DNA from: Setophaga petechia
Lineage: Eukaryota > Chordata > Aves > Passeriformes > Parulidae
Direction of reading: 5' to 3'
Assembly (NCBI GenBank): GCA_024362935.1
Contig: JANCRA010000030.1
Location: forward strand, 7,794,096-7,858,095
DNA length: 64,000 bases
The position numbers were made by a program, and so were the translations under genes. Below, in pieces: positions 1 through 12,394 of this stretch (positions within the stretch are counted from its first letter, which is position 1; each line of letters opens with the position of its first letter). Under the pieces are notes generated by a model. It was given only the letters and a program-made list of their open reading frames with translations. It did no database searches and had not been told where the DNA came from.

Positions 1-246
1 ATGCTCAGAAGGGTGAGATCCAAGGGTGAAATTTTGGCTGATGATGCTCAGAATGGTGAAATTTGGGCTGGGGATATTCAGAACTGAAATCTGGGCTGGG
101 GATGCTCAGAAAGATGAAATCCAAGGGTGAAATCCAGGCTGGGGATGTTCAGAACTGTGAAATCCAGGCTGAGGATGCTCAGAATGGTGAAATCCAGGCT
201 GAGGATGCTCAGAAAGGTGAAATCCAAGCTCTGGGGATGCTCAGCC
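1..246. repeat. Minisatellite, about 30-bp unit, truncated by the window start
   Basis: About eight degenerate copies of a 30-bp unit of the form GATGCTCAGAATGGTGAAAT followed by CCAGGCTGAG. The last two copies differ at few positions. Open reading frames across it on both strands come from the repeat. Confidence 0.9.
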
Positions 247-1286
247 TCCACTGCATCCAGTCCTGTTCCTTCATGGGTTTGCTTTGGAGAACCTCCTTTC
301 TGGGATGAATTTCCCACCTGATTTTCAGGCCCCAGGGTGCACAAACCCAACTCCCCTTCCTTGGGATGAAAATTTGGGGCACTATTTCATGGAACTATGC
401 AGGTTTTATGCTTGAAAAAATCACAGAAAGATCAGCTTTCTCCAAAGATCATCCAAGTCCAACTCCAAGGCAAGATTTCATTTTTTTTAAAAATGCTGAA
501 TTGAAGGTGGTAAATGCTGCATGGAATAAATGAAACCCAAACCATTTTTCGTGGCCAAAAAAGAAAAAAACCCAATTGAAAAAATGCTTTGGGGTGTGAA
601 CATTAACAAAGGGCACATTTGATTTTCCTGGAAAACGAGGGAGGAAGGTGTGTGGATGAGAGGTGTCACACCTATGTTTGCACACCAGCTCAGCTTTCCA
701 TTCCCAGCTCTTTCCCCAGCAGCCAAATTTCCAGCAGTGGTGGGAATTAGCAACAGGAACCTGCACAAAGCCTCCTCCTCGGGTGGTCCCAGCAGGTCCC
801 TGCTCCATGCTTGGGTGATTGCTGCCAGCCAGATGCAGGAAAATCCTTTTCCAACCAAAATTTGGTGTTGAGTTGCATTTTCTGAGCGTGTCAGCAGATC
901 TCCCCGAGCTGAGGGGTGTAATCCCATTTCTATCCCCAGATCACTTTGGCAGCCAGGTCTGTTTTCCCCCTGTCTTGCCTTTAATCCATAAAACCTGGAT
1001 TGTGTGTTCACCTCCTGGGGCAGAAAACGTTCCAAGTGCTGATTAAAAGGCTCTGTGCACACAAAACCCCCTTGGTCCTGAGCCACCTCGGTGTGCAGGA
1101 AAGCTCAGGGTGGCTCTTGGGGTGGAAATCCTGTCTGTGGGGCCGAGGAAACAGCAGCTCCACTTCCACATTAATTTGGCCCTGAGGGGGAAAAAAAAAA
1201 AGAATAAAAGCAAGTTTGGGTAGCTCAGGAGGCTCCTGTGGGGTGGGACTGGGTGCCCTGATGTGCTCTGGAATCCAAAAACCCTC
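247..1286. other. Intronic sequence without recognised features
   Basis: Unique-looking, moderately GC-rich intron. I see no exon of COL5A1, no RNA gene and no clear transposon here. Confidence 0.6.
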
Positions 1287-1675
1287 TGGGGTGGTGCTGT
1301 TCACAGGGGTCCCAGGGTGAGGGAAGGGATGAGAATGTTGGCTCCATGTTTCAGAAGGTTGATTTATTATTTTATGATATATATTATATTAAAACGACAC
1401 TAAAAGAATAGAGGAAAGGATTTAATCAGAACTCTAGCAAGCAAGAAAAAGAAGAATGAAAACAAAATCTTGTGTCTCGGACAGAGAGTCCGAGCCAGCT
1501 GGGCTGTGATTGGCCATTAATTAGAAACAACCAAATGAGTCCAATTACAGATTTATCTGTTGCATTCCACAGCACAGATAACCATTGTTTACATTTTGTT
1601 TCTGAGGCCTCTCAGCTTCTCAGGATAAAAAAAAATCCTAAGGAAAGGATTTTCCATAAACCATGTCTGTGATGC
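1287..1675 (-). mobile_element. Solo LTR, passerine endogenous retrovirus, ERVK-like (same family as 51018-51401)
   Basis: It shares long blocks with the copy at 51018-51401: GTTTCAGAAGG, AAAAGAATAGA, GTGATTGGCCATTAATTA, TTGCATTCCACAGCA and CTTCTCAGGA. Read on the minus strand it has CCAAT followed by AATAAA (RC of tttatt in the 1360s), giving the orientation. The edges are approximate and no target duplication is evident. I recognise the family from songbird genomes; the name is not assigned here. Confidence 0.8.
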
Positions 1676-2429
1676 TGGCACTGGGAGTGAGCCCAGGTGG
1701 AGCTGGGTCACTTTAAGGTCTCTTCCATCCCAATCCATCCTGGGATCTCAGGATTTCTTTGCTGTCCTCTTCCCTTTCTGTCTGAGGAGCAGCTGCTCCT
1801 CCAGCCTCTCCTGTTCCCCACCTTCCCCAAATCCTCCTTTTCTCTTTGCATCCCCGACCTCTGCTGTGGCCAGAGGTGGGAATGAAACCCCTCTGGATCT
1901 TTGGGATCAACACCTCCCAGGCAGACTCTGTGACCCTTTTTTACACTAAAACCTGAGCAAGTGCCTCCACTTTGCCTCAGTGAGTTCTCAAATGAGTAAC
2001 TCAATCCAAAAGCTTTGCTTTACTCTGTATTTTCCTCCTCACAATCCACTGGCCTATCCATCCTCCTGTGGGCAGCAGAATTCCTAATTTTCCAGAGATG
2101 AAAGGGAAATAAATCAACGTGAAACCAGAGCCAGGCAGCGGTGCAGAGGGGGAAGACACAAAGGAGCAGCTTTGTGCTGGGCTTGTAATGAGGGGGAATC
2201 TGTTTTTAAACCATCCCTGATGGTTCACACATATGTCATGGAAAAAGAACTCCTGCAGGAGAGCCCGGGGTTATTGGCTGATTATTTGATTTGGAGGGAG
2301 AGGGGAAACTTGGAATGGTGTGAGGAGGGGACATCAGGGGGATGGGGTTTGGGGTGGGAGAAAGGCAGCACTCAGTGGGATGGTGGAGGGAATTAATTGG
2401 GAATTGGGGTCAGGTCTGCAGGAGCAAGA
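1676..2429. other. Intronic sequence without recognised features
   Basis: Unique-looking intron between an LTR and a tandem repeat; nothing recognised. Confidence 0.55.
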
Positions 2430-3545
2430 GCCAAGGGAGGGCTGGGCAGCCTGGAATTTGGGATTGAGGGGAGATTTGTGACCTCCTCTCCAAGGAAATT
2501 CTGCAGCTTCCTGTGGACAGCCTGGGTAACAGAGCCCTGCTCAGATGGGGACAGCAGCCGGGCTGTGGGGCTGTTGTCACCTTGGTAAGGTGACACAGAG
2601 TGGTGGCACCTGAGCCAGATGGAAAAGGGACTTTTGGCACCTCAGGCTGTGCCAAGGGAAGGCTGGACAGCCTCAAATTTGGGATTGAGGGGAGATTTTG
2701 TAGACTGTGCCTCTTCTCCAAGGAAATTCTGTAGTTTCCTGTGGACAGTCTGGGTTACAGAGCCCTGCTCAGCTGGGGACAGCAGCCGGGCTATGGGGCT
2801 GTTGTCACCTTGCTAAGGTGACACAGAGTGGTGGCACAGCCCAGGCTGGGCAGCCTCAAATTTGGGATTGAGGGGAGTTTTGTAGCCTCCTCTCCAAGGA
2901 AATTTTGTAGTTTCCTGTGGAAAGCCTGGATAAGAGGGCACTGCTCAGCTGGGGACAGCAGCCAGGCTGTGGGGATGTCACCTTGGTAAGGTGACACAGA
3001 GTGGTGGCACAGCCCAGGCTGGGCAGCCTCAAATTTGGGATTGAGGGGAGTTTTGTAAATTGTGCCTCCTCTGCAGTGTCCTGAGGACAGCCTGGATAAC
3101 AGGACACTGCTCAGAGGTGAGCAGCTGTGGGGATGTCACCTTGGTAAGGTGACACACAGTGGTGGCACGGCCCAGGCTGTGCCAAGGGAAGGCTGGGCAG
3201 CCTCAAATTTGGGATTGAGGGGAGTTTTTGTAGACTCTGCCTCTTCTCCAAGGAAATTCTGTAGTTTCCTGTGGACAGCCTGGGTTACAGAGCCCTGCTC
3301 AGCTGGGGACAGCAGCCGGACTATGGGGCTGTTGTCACCTTGGTAAGGTGACACAGAGTGGTGGCACAGCCCAGGCTGGGCAGCCTCAAATTTGGGATTG
3401 AGGGGAGATTTGTAGATTGTGACTCCTCTGCAGTTCCCTGTGGACAGCCTGGATAACAGGATGGCTCAGCTGGGGACAGCAGCCGGGCTATGGGGCTGTT
3501 GTCACCTTGGTAAGGTGACACAGAGTGGTGGCACAGCCTGGGCTA
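2430..3545. repeat. Large-unit tandem repeat, six units of about 160-230 bp, each with a perfect palindrome
   Basis: Units share AATTTGGGATTGAGGGGAG, CAAGGAAATTCTG, GGGGACAGCAGCC and GAGTGGTGGCAC. Each contains a 21-nt inverted repeat, TGTCACCTT-GGT-AAGGTGACA (loop GCT in the second unit), at 2575, 2803, 2976, 3134, 3333 and 3500. Spacing varies (228, 173, 158, 199, 167 bp) through internal deletions. Confidence 0.92.
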
Positions 3546-6500
3546 CCTGGTGCTCAGAGAGCAGGGCAGGACAAGGGGAAACGGGGCCTTGGGTTTATTC
3601 CAGGGATCCCTAATGAGTGGGATGAGGAAAATGGAGCAAAATCTCTTTTTGAGGCCGGCCTGGGAGCGCAGGGTATTGAGTGTGGGTGTCCTTTGGGGTA
3701 CCCTCACACAAAACCAGGGGATGCTTTCAGAACTGCTCCTGGCCCCATCCTCTCCCCATCCCAGCTTTATTCAGTGCCAGTTCCAGGGCTGGCATGGCAG
3801 GGCACACAATGCCAGCCATTCATTTGGCCCCATTCAGTTTGCACAGGCCTGGCCTGAGCTTTTGTGGGATTTCTCTTTTCTTTTCTTTTTTTTTTGAAAT
3901 TTCCACACTGGACACTGAAGGTCAGGCTGACCCTCTCCTCCTTTATGTAAATGCTTCCCACAATGTGCAGGCCGTGGTTTAATGCAGCTTTCCAGAGGGT
4001 CTAAATGAGATTTTTGGGATGCTGTCCATGGGATTGAGCCCTGCTTGGCACATGGGACACTTGGGGTGGCTGTCGGGGACAGCACCACTGTGTCACCCTG
4101 TCCCATTGCTTTGTCCCTGCATGGAAATTTCATTTCCTGACTGTCAAGATGAGGCTAAAATTGCAAAATCCCATTTTTAGGAGCTCCCCGAGTTATTCTT
4201 CATAAGCATATCCAGGCAAGCAAACGTTTTGAGCAAGGGTAAAGAGATTTTTTTTGGTGAATAGTCTCATTTGCTGCTTCAGAAGCATAATCTGACTTGA
4301 TGCTTCAATTAGGGAACAAAACCACTCCGTGTGAATGTACCTGAGCCAAATCAGCTCCTGTTGGAAAATAATGGGAAGGAACTGCTGGAAGAACTGCTGC
4401 TGAGGGGGGTTTTTCACACTGGTGGTTTGTTAAAGCTCTGGAATAGAGAATAACTGCAAAAAAAGGGTAAAAAACCTCCATGTTTGAATTCTGGAGAGGT
4501 ATCTGAGGGATGGATTTGGGGGTTTTGAGGGATCTCTTGCTATGAAGTCCCTCTCAGGGGGGGTGGGTTTAATATTATAAACAGATGGAAGGTGCCTTGA
4601 TTAAAAAAACCCTGAAAATTCACATTTGAGCAGCTTTTCAAGGATTCCTCTCAAAGTTAAATTCCCACTAGGAATTTCTCCTCTGGAGGGGGAGAAGGCA
4701 AAACCAGCTGTGCAGGGACCACACCATAAAGGATGGATGGAAAAGCAGTGAGAGCACAGCACGTGGTGATTGTGGGGCCTCTATTCTTAGGGCTGTAATT
4801 TGTGTGCAGAACGGCAGAAATGCTGATTTGGAGCCACCAAATGAGGAGTTTGAAGGCAGAAATCACAGAGGGCCAGGCTGCTGTGTGGCCACAGAGGGGG
4901 AAAAAATAACTCCAGGGAGTGTTTGGAGGGGCAGGAACGATTCCAAGTGTGTTGAGCAGATGCAGCAGCCACTGGAAAGGCTCATCTGAGGTGGCAGGGC
5001 CAGCCTGGATCTGCTGACAGGCATCCAAAAATCCCTTGGATCTGCTGAAATCCCTCTGGAATCTTCCTTAGTGACACCTGGGCACGCTCCCTTCCCTCCT
5101 CCATCTGTGTTGGGGCTGGAAAATTGAGGAGAATGGGGTTTTTTCTTGGTTTTTTTTCCATGGATAGGCACAAAGGCAAGGAGAAGTGCTCATTTTGTGG
5201 TGCCTCAGCCCATGTTTTTCCAGCAGCTGTGGGAATTGGGAAGCTCAGAGATGCTCTGGGATTAGCCAGGCCTAGATCCCTTCTAATTTGTGCTTTGTGG
5301 TTGCCTCAGCTGCTGGTAGGGACATGAAAGGGGTGGTGGGGACATTAAAGAGATGTTTGGTGCATGCCTGGGTCTGATCAGAGGAGAGCTCACCACTGAC
5401 AATGCTCTGGGATGGTTTCTTCTCCTGAGCTGTCTGTTTCCATGACATTTATAGCAGTTTAATTATCCTGAGCCTCTTTTCCCTGTCAGAAGTGATTGAA
5501 ATCCACCATCAGACAGGAGAATTATTGGGACAGACAGACACACACCTGGGGCTGCACACAGGGATCACCCAGGGCTTGATTTTGGGGGGAAAGCAGCCAA
5601 AAAAATGCAGAGTTATCCTAATGAATTCATGAGAAGAGAGAGCTTCCTCATGGCAGCCTTGAAAGCTTCAGATGAAATCACTGCCCCAGGTTTCTGGTGC
5701 CCATGAGGTGAATATTTAGGGATGAGCAGCTCTAAGCTGGGTTTACAAAGTGGTTTTTGCTCCTTTGGTGAAGGTGTTTCCCTCTAGGAAATGGCTACAA
5801 CAGCTCTACTCCAGCTCTTCCCTCTGAGTAGGATCCTTGTAGGGAGAGATCCATTGGGGTTGAGCTCTTTGTGGGGTTAAAAATGAGCTGGGTGGGACTG
5901 GAGGCCCCATAAAGCCCCACACAGGAGAGGTTTGAACCTTCCCAGCTCTGAGCTCAGCATCCCCTTCCTGTGGTGTGGCTGTGCCCAGCACACCCCAAAG
6001 CTGCTTTTGTCTCCTTCCAGCTCTTCTCAGAGCCCAGTTTCCCCTTTTTCAGTCCAAACTGTGCAGGGGGAACAGCAGGTGAGACTCTTTGCTGTGTTTA
6101 TGGGAGTTTGGGAGCAGCCAAAGGAAACTGAGGCACTTTGGGAGGGTTTTTACCTTTTATTTTCCCTTCTCCCCCTGAAATGGAAAGTTCAGCTTGCCCA
6201 GCATCTCCAAACTAAGCCAGCAGAGGAATTTGTTATTCCAGTCAAGCCTGGTTTGTGCATGGGTTGATCAGATCCAAATTAGATCCAGTGTGAGGTTTAT
6301 AACCAGTGAGAACCCAGCCCCAGCTCCTGTCCTACAGAGTGACAGAAATCCCCCAGAACTCCCCAAATCTGGGAGCTTTTCCTCTCTCAGTGCAGGAGCT
6401 GGTTGCAGTCAGCACTGCTGGACATCTGAAGATGTCACAAGGACAAATATCCAGAATTAGAGAGCCAAAACCAGGCAGCCACAGCATCCCTGGGATCCCT

Positions 6501-6957
6501 CAGGGTTATCAGCACCCAGGGACACCCAGGCAGGGGCAGCTGCACTTGGGGACATTTGCAGAGCCCCTCTGAGGGTCACCCACCACAGAGCTGCTGCTGC
6601 ACAGGGAAAATATTCACTTCAATGGGGTGAAACCTGAACTGCAGCTTAATAAAAACCTGTGGCTCAGGTTGTTGGTTCTTCACATGTGCTTCTGATCTGC
6701 TGGGGGGGCTCAGGCCATCTGCTCAGAGCACACAATTAAAAAAAAAGAGAAAAGTTTAAAACTGCTCATTTTGCAAATGTAAAGGCTGGCTTTGCTCTCG
6801 AGTTTCATTTTCCTATTGTGATGTTCTCTCTTTATTGGGGTGGAGAGAAGTGGGACTGGCAGGGGCTTCTTCTTTCCTTTCTTTCTATTCTTTGCCCTTT
6901 AAAAACCTGAACTGTGCCATTATTTTTCCCCCTCTTTTTGCAAAAGAGCTGCAGAAA
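3546..6957. other. Long unique intronic stretch
   Basis: No exon, RNA gene or clear transposon is visible. The part at about 4190-4430 has balanced composition without repeats, contains several short AT-rich motifs and could be conserved non-coding sequence. That is only an impression. Confidence 0.5.
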
Positions 6958-7067
6958 CCTCTCCTATTATTTTTGCCTCTCCTATTATTTTTGCCTCTCC
7001 TATTATTTTTGCCTCACAAATGATTTTTGCCTCTCAAATGATTTTTGCCTCTCAAATGATTTTTTCC
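6958..7067. repeat. 18-bp minisatellite
   Basis: Six to seven copies of an 18-bp unit; three are CTCCTATTATTTTTGCCT and the later ones carry CAAATGATTTTTGCCTCT. The switch between variants inside one array shows local unit homogenisation. Confidence 0.9.
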
Positions 7068-8299
7068 TGTGCTAGCACACAGTGCTTGGCCAGGGTGGAG
7101 GGAAGGAGGGAATATAAAGCAGCTTTTGTCCCAGCAGCCCCTCTCCCAGTCCAGCCACCCTTCCAGACTGGGCCTGCAGCCCCATCCTGCTTTCTGTGGC
7201 CAGAACTGATTGTTTTGCACCCAAAAACCCCGGGAGATAAATTGTGGTTTGTTCAACAGACATAAATATATAAAAATAGCCCGGCAGAGTGGCTGAGCAG
7301 GTTGTTGATTTAAGGATATCTCTCCCTCTAGGTGTTTTTTAGCAGCTTTGTTGTTTTTTTAAGGCACCTTGGCTGCCTGTTCCCTTTCCTGCAGTCCCCA
7401 CTGCTTGGCTGCTTTTCTCTGGCTGCACCTCCCCATCCCACTGAGGTGAAATGCAGAGAAATCCAGTTTTAAAAAGGACCTGGAAAAAAGGAAAAGTGAA
7501 AAGCAGGGGGGAAAAGGAAAGGGAGAAGCAGGGAAAACCAAGTGGAAGTAAAAACCCAAACCTTGCCAATATTTGGTCCCACAGGGCTGCAGTGGTGATG
7601 CCACCAGGCTCCCAGGGCTGATGTCAGCCAGGAGGAAAAGCAGAAGCCACAGAATAATTTTTCCTCAGGGTGGGTCCTGCTCTCTGGTGGAATTCCCTGC
7701 AGCAAACGCTAAAAAACCACTAAAAAACCACTTTTGTGCTCTGAAGGGGAGTGCACAGCCCACGTCTGGTGGTTTGGAGCCCCAGACATGAGTCAGGGGA
7801 CAGCTGGATGAGGGACCTGCCTGGCCCAGGATGCAGGGACAGGACAATCAAACCTCTCTCAGCTTTTTCCTGCTTGTGTTCCATACCTTAAATCTTCTAT
7901 TTTCTACAGGAAATCCCAGCTGCAGCCTGGCTCTGTCCCCCCATGCCAGGAGATGCTGAGGGATGCTGTGCCCTTCCCAAAGTGCCTTTTCCAGGTTGGA
8001 AAACCAAAAAAACCCTGGAAAAATGCACTGTTAGGGTGCTCAGAGTTGTGTTTGCTTTAGGGTTATTGACCCTGGGGTAATCTGGGATTGGGATGGGAAT
8101 TACCCACCTGGAAATGGACCTTGTGGTGGTGCCTCCTGCCCTGCCATGGAGTCCTTGACTGGTATTTGGGTGTTGGCAGAGTGACAGCTTCTTCAGGAGA
8201 GCTTTCCAGAATTAGCAAAGCCATCTGGCTTTTGTTCCCCTCTCAGGGAATGGCTTGTCCTGCCCTTCCAGGGAGGAGTCCTTGCTGAACTGCTCCTCA
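7068..8299. other. Intronic sequence without recognised features
   Basis: Unique-looking intron; nothing recognised. A tRNA-like start at about 7280 was considered and rejected. Confidence 0.5.
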
Positions 8300-9118
8300 G
8301 TTGGGTTGGGGATAGCACACAGGCAGACCTGAAGTGTTCTGTGGGCTCTGCATGCAGCCTTTTGCTCCAAAAAACCTCTTAATTTTAAGGCAGAATTGCA
8401 TTGAATTGATTAATTCAATTTTAAACAACAGCCACGAGGTTGCTGATCCAAGGGTGCAGCAGTTATGGGTGGAAAAATAGGATTTGGTCTCGTGTTGGGG
8501 CAGGGCTGAGTGTTGGGAGAGCACACACAGACAGACCTAAAGTGTTCTGTGGGCTCTGCATGCAGAGCCCTTTGCTCCAAAAAACCTCTTCATTTTAAGG
8601 CAGGAGTCTTAATTCAATTTTAAACAACAGCCACGTGGCTGTAGAACCAAGGATGTAGTAGTTATGGGTGGAAAAATAGGATTTGGGCTTGTGTTGGGGC
8701 AGGGCTGGGTGTTGGGATAGCACACAGACAGACCTAAAATGTTCTGTGGGCTCTGCAAGCAGCCCTTTGCTCCAAAAGTCCTCTTCATTTTAAGGCAGGA
8801 GTCTTAATTCAATTTTAAACAACAGCCACGAGGCTGCTGATCCAAGGGTGCAGCAGTTATGGGTGGAAAAATAGGATTTGGTCTCGTGTTGGGGCAGGGC
8901 TGGGTGTTGGGATAGCACACAGACAGACCTGAAGTGTCCTATGGGCTCTGCATGCAGCCATTTGCTCCAAAAAACCTCTTCATTTTAAGGCAGGATTGCA
9001 TTGAATTGATTAATTCAATTTTAAACAACAGCCACGAGGCTGCAGATCAAGGGTGCAGCAGTTATGGGTGGAAAAATAGGATTTGGGCTTGTGTAGGGGC
9101 AGGGCTGGGTGTGTTGGG
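8300..9118. repeat. Tandem repeat, four units of about 200 bp
   Basis: Four units share AGCACACAGACAGACCT, GTTCTGTGGGCTCTGCA, CATTTTAAGGCAG, TTCAATTTTAAACAACAGCC and GTTATGGGTGGAAAAATAGG. Units begin near 8310, 8518, 8715 and 8910. The first and last carry an extra block reading GAATTGATTAATTCAATT that the middle two lack. Confidence 0.93.
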
Positions 9119-9406
9119 GACAGCATGGAGAGGTGCCAGGCTGCAGGGGAGGGGACAAGGAGGGGACAACACTTCCCTGGCCTGTTCCTTCCAGCCCAGC
9201 AGGCAGGAGGAGCAGCGAGCTCAGGGATCCTCACAGGATGGGAAATTGCCTTCCTCCCTGGGACTGTAAAACAGAAAGGTTGGGCAATTAGCAGAGAGGT
9301 TAATTAGCACCCAGCCAGAGGGCTGATGCTCCCATTGCTGCTGTGGGCAGGGGAAGAGGCTCGTGGGCTGGGGTAATTGCAGAGTTTGTGCTCTGCAAGC
9401 CCAAAA

Positions 9407-9692
9407 CCAGGGATGGTCCTGCCTGGGCTGGGGGTGCAGCACTGGGCTCAGGGTTTCACCAGCACAAAATGTGGCTCCAAACCCTCCCAAGGGCTGGAAA
9501 AGTTTCTCTTTTTCATTCATGTCTCTATGGGGACCCCAGTGGAACCCTAAGCCCAGTGCTGCACCCCCAGCCCAGGCTCAGCCAGGAGCATCCCTGATCC
9601 CAGGGTTTCACTGGAGTCCCCACACAGAGATGCAGAGAAAATGAGAAACTTTCCCCAGCCCTCGAGAGAATCTGCAGCCACATTTCGTGCTG
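9407..9692. repeat. Nested inverted duplication
   Basis: Arms 9421-9459 and 9539-9577 are 39 nt each and match in inverted orientation at 37 positions, with a 79-nt spacer. The spacer (9460-9538) itself has a more diverged inverted copy at about 9602-9692; both contain the sequence for HQHKMWLQ or HQHEMWLQ on opposite strands. The layout is X-Y followed by X'-Y' rather than a simple hairpin. Confidence 0.85.
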
Positions 9693-11449
9693 GTGACACT
9701 TCTGTCCCTGCTCTGCTGAATCAAACCTGGTTTTTCCAAAGAGGGCTGGGCAGAGGCTCCTCTCTGAGTGCCCAAAGCAGCAGGAGCTGTTCTTGGGGTA
9801 ACCCCAGAGCAGCCCCATCCAGCCCTGCAGCCCCTCTGAGCAGGATGGGGGCACAAACATCCAGCTGCATTTAGCCAAACCACCAGGAATGTGTAGCTGA
9901 GTCACGGCTGTGTGCCAGTCAAGCTTTTCTTTTTTAAATTTATTATTATTATTTAGTCAAACTTTCAACAATTACCTTCCCATTTTGTAGTGCTCAAAGG
10001 AAGCTCTTTAGGCACCAGCTGCTCTGTCTGTGGGGTCACTCCTGTCTGTAGCTGGCCAGGAGAGGGCTCAGGACATGGGGACAGGGCCTGGGGGGATGCT
10101 GAGGATTTTTTTGACCCCTTTGCTGCAGTTTTGCTGCTTTTCTGGAGCTGCTGTGTTCAAAGGAGGGACTCTGGGATGTTCTGAGCACCTCTGATTTTTG
10201 GGGTTTCCCTGTGGCAGAGCTGTGGTGATTCCTGGGCCTTTGCTGATGTCTCCAACACCACTCCAGGCTGGAGCTGGGCTGTGACAATCCATGGGAAGTG
10301 CTGGTGACAGGATTTATCAAGTGGAACATCTGAGGGCTGCCAGGCTGGCTCCAGCACAGGGATTAGGGGTTTTGGAGGCTGAGCTTCACTTCATCCTGGA
10401 GCTGCACTGACCCCCTGCCCCTCTCCAGCCTCTGCCTGGGTTTGGGGTTATGCAGCCAGGGAGTTTGTCAGGATAAACCTCAGTGATTCCCAATAACTGG
10501 GAAGATTTTACATGATCACTGTTCACCCTGTGTTTCTCCAGTTGAAATGCAGGAGTTTCCAAAACCCAACAGGATTTTCTCTTAGGGTTGCTGAATCTCA
10601 GAGTTTTGGGGTGATGCCCTAACCCAAGTCCAGTTAATGACCAGTGGGAGCCCTGAAGAATCCCAGGATTTAGGGAGCTGCTGCCAGTGCCAGATGAAGT
10701 CACTCTGATCCTCCTCTCCAGCTTTTTCTTTTTCTTTCATTGAACCACAACGATTCCTCTGAGTTCCTGAAGTTGATGTCATTGGAAGTGATGTGACATT
10801 TTTTTGCAAGCATATAGAATAAGTGTTAAAAAATGCTCCAGAAAGAGCTTTTCCAGCCTTGTCTGGGAGCTGGCTGGGGAGTTGAGTTAAACTGACTTTG
10901 ATGGAACTTAATCCATAAAGCAAATGAGTCATCAGGCATAAATGGCTTTACCATAAATGTCAGGCAGATCCTTACTGGTCCTGACAGTTAGCACTTCCAT
11001 CTGTCTGGTGGAGCAAATGAAACCCCCACAGCTCACAGTCCTGCTCAGAAATGTGCTGTCCTGCCTCTTCTTCCTCACCAGAAGTTTTAGGAATAAAGGC
11101 CAAAATGTGATTTATCCCTTTTTTTTAAACACTGCCTCTCCTAATCTACACAATTGTGGTTATTGGCAGGCAAAAAAATTGAATTTTTTTATTCTTCGTT
11201 GAAATTTTTTTTTTGTTAAGCCAGCAAAACACAACTGAGCTCAGCCTCTGGATGCTACCAAGTGCTCCAGTCACTGGAGAACTTCCTTGAGCCTTTTACC
11301 CAACTCATTGCCAGGCCAAAAAAGAGCTTTACCCACTGTGTGGGTGGCTGGAGGACGCTGCTGGTGACTTCCACAAAGCAACACCAGAGTGTTTCTGTCT
11401 TGCTCCCTGCCTGAAACAACTCATGACTTGAAAACAAGCCTTAGATTTG
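9693..11449. other. Intronic sequence without recognised features
   Basis: Unique-looking intron; nothing recognised. Short homopolymer T runs occur near 11120 and 11205. Confidence 0.5.
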
Positions 11450-11876
11450 GCTGCTCAGGCCTTTAAAACCCTTCATTGGTGCATTTTTCAGCTGTCTCTT
11501 GGAAAACCCTGTCCCACACAGAGCTGGGCATGTGGATCAATGGGATCTTCATTAGCACTGCAAAAATCCAGCTGGGCAGGAGATTTTGGGCTGGTCAGGC
11601 CTTTAAACCATTTTACTGGTGCATTTTTCAGTTGTCTCTCTTGGAAAACCCCGTCCCACACAGAGCTGGGCATATGCATTAACAAGATCTTTGTTAGCGC
11701 TGCAAAAATCCACCTGGGCATGGGATTTTGGGTTGGTGAGGCCTTTAAATCACTTCATTGGTGCATTTTTCAGTTGTCTCTCTTGGAAAACCCTGTCCCA
11801 CACTGAGCTGTGTGCGTGGATTAACGGGATCTTCGTTAGCACTGCAAAAATCCAGCTGGGCAGGAGATTTTGGGCT
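11450..11876. repeat. Tandem repeat, three units of about 141 bp
   Basis: Units begin with CAGGCCTTTAAA or GAGGCCTTTAAA near 11456, 11596 and 11738. They share GGTGCATTTTTCAG, CTTGGAAAACCC, CACACAGAGCTG and GCAAAAATCCA. Confidence 0.93.
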
Positions 11877-12394
11877 GCTTTGTGACCAAAACAGGGAAAC
11901 AAACAGACACTTGAGGGTGGAATGGGAGCAGGGCTGGCTCCCCTTTGCCAGGCAGGATCCCTGGATCCCTGGGCACCATTTATTAGCAGCAGCAGCACAC
12001 TGGAGAGGACACAAAAGGCTCCTGAACCTCCCAGCGTGGCTGGCTCCATTGAAAGTTGCTTTTTAAATCCCAGAAATGGGGCTCTTGACAGCAGAGCTTT
12101 GTGCAGCTTTTGTGAGGTGCAGATAGTGGGGCTTTTTATGGCAGCCTAAATTAGCCCCTTGTATTGTTTGCTGCTGAGGGATGAGGTCAATTGACTGGGA
12201 ATCTTGCTAACAAGGTTTTTACTCCTGGCTGCTTTTTACAAGTGTGAGCACGGGGTATCCCCCAGTGCTGGGTGCTTGCTGGGAATGAAACAAAGATGAA
12301 TGGGCTGAGCTCTCCTCCTTCCCCCAACCCTGAGCTGCTCAGCCTCTCTGCTGGGCCTTGGGTGCTCCCAGTTTGGGCTCTCAGTTATCCCTAA
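11877..12394. other. Intronic sequence without recognised features
   Basis: Unique-looking intron; nothing recognised. Confidence 0.5.

Noticed and set aside
7278..7305. tRNA-like start CCCGGCAGAGTGGCTGAGC
   Set aside because: No matching acceptor stem, anticodon arm or T-arm follows within 90 bases.
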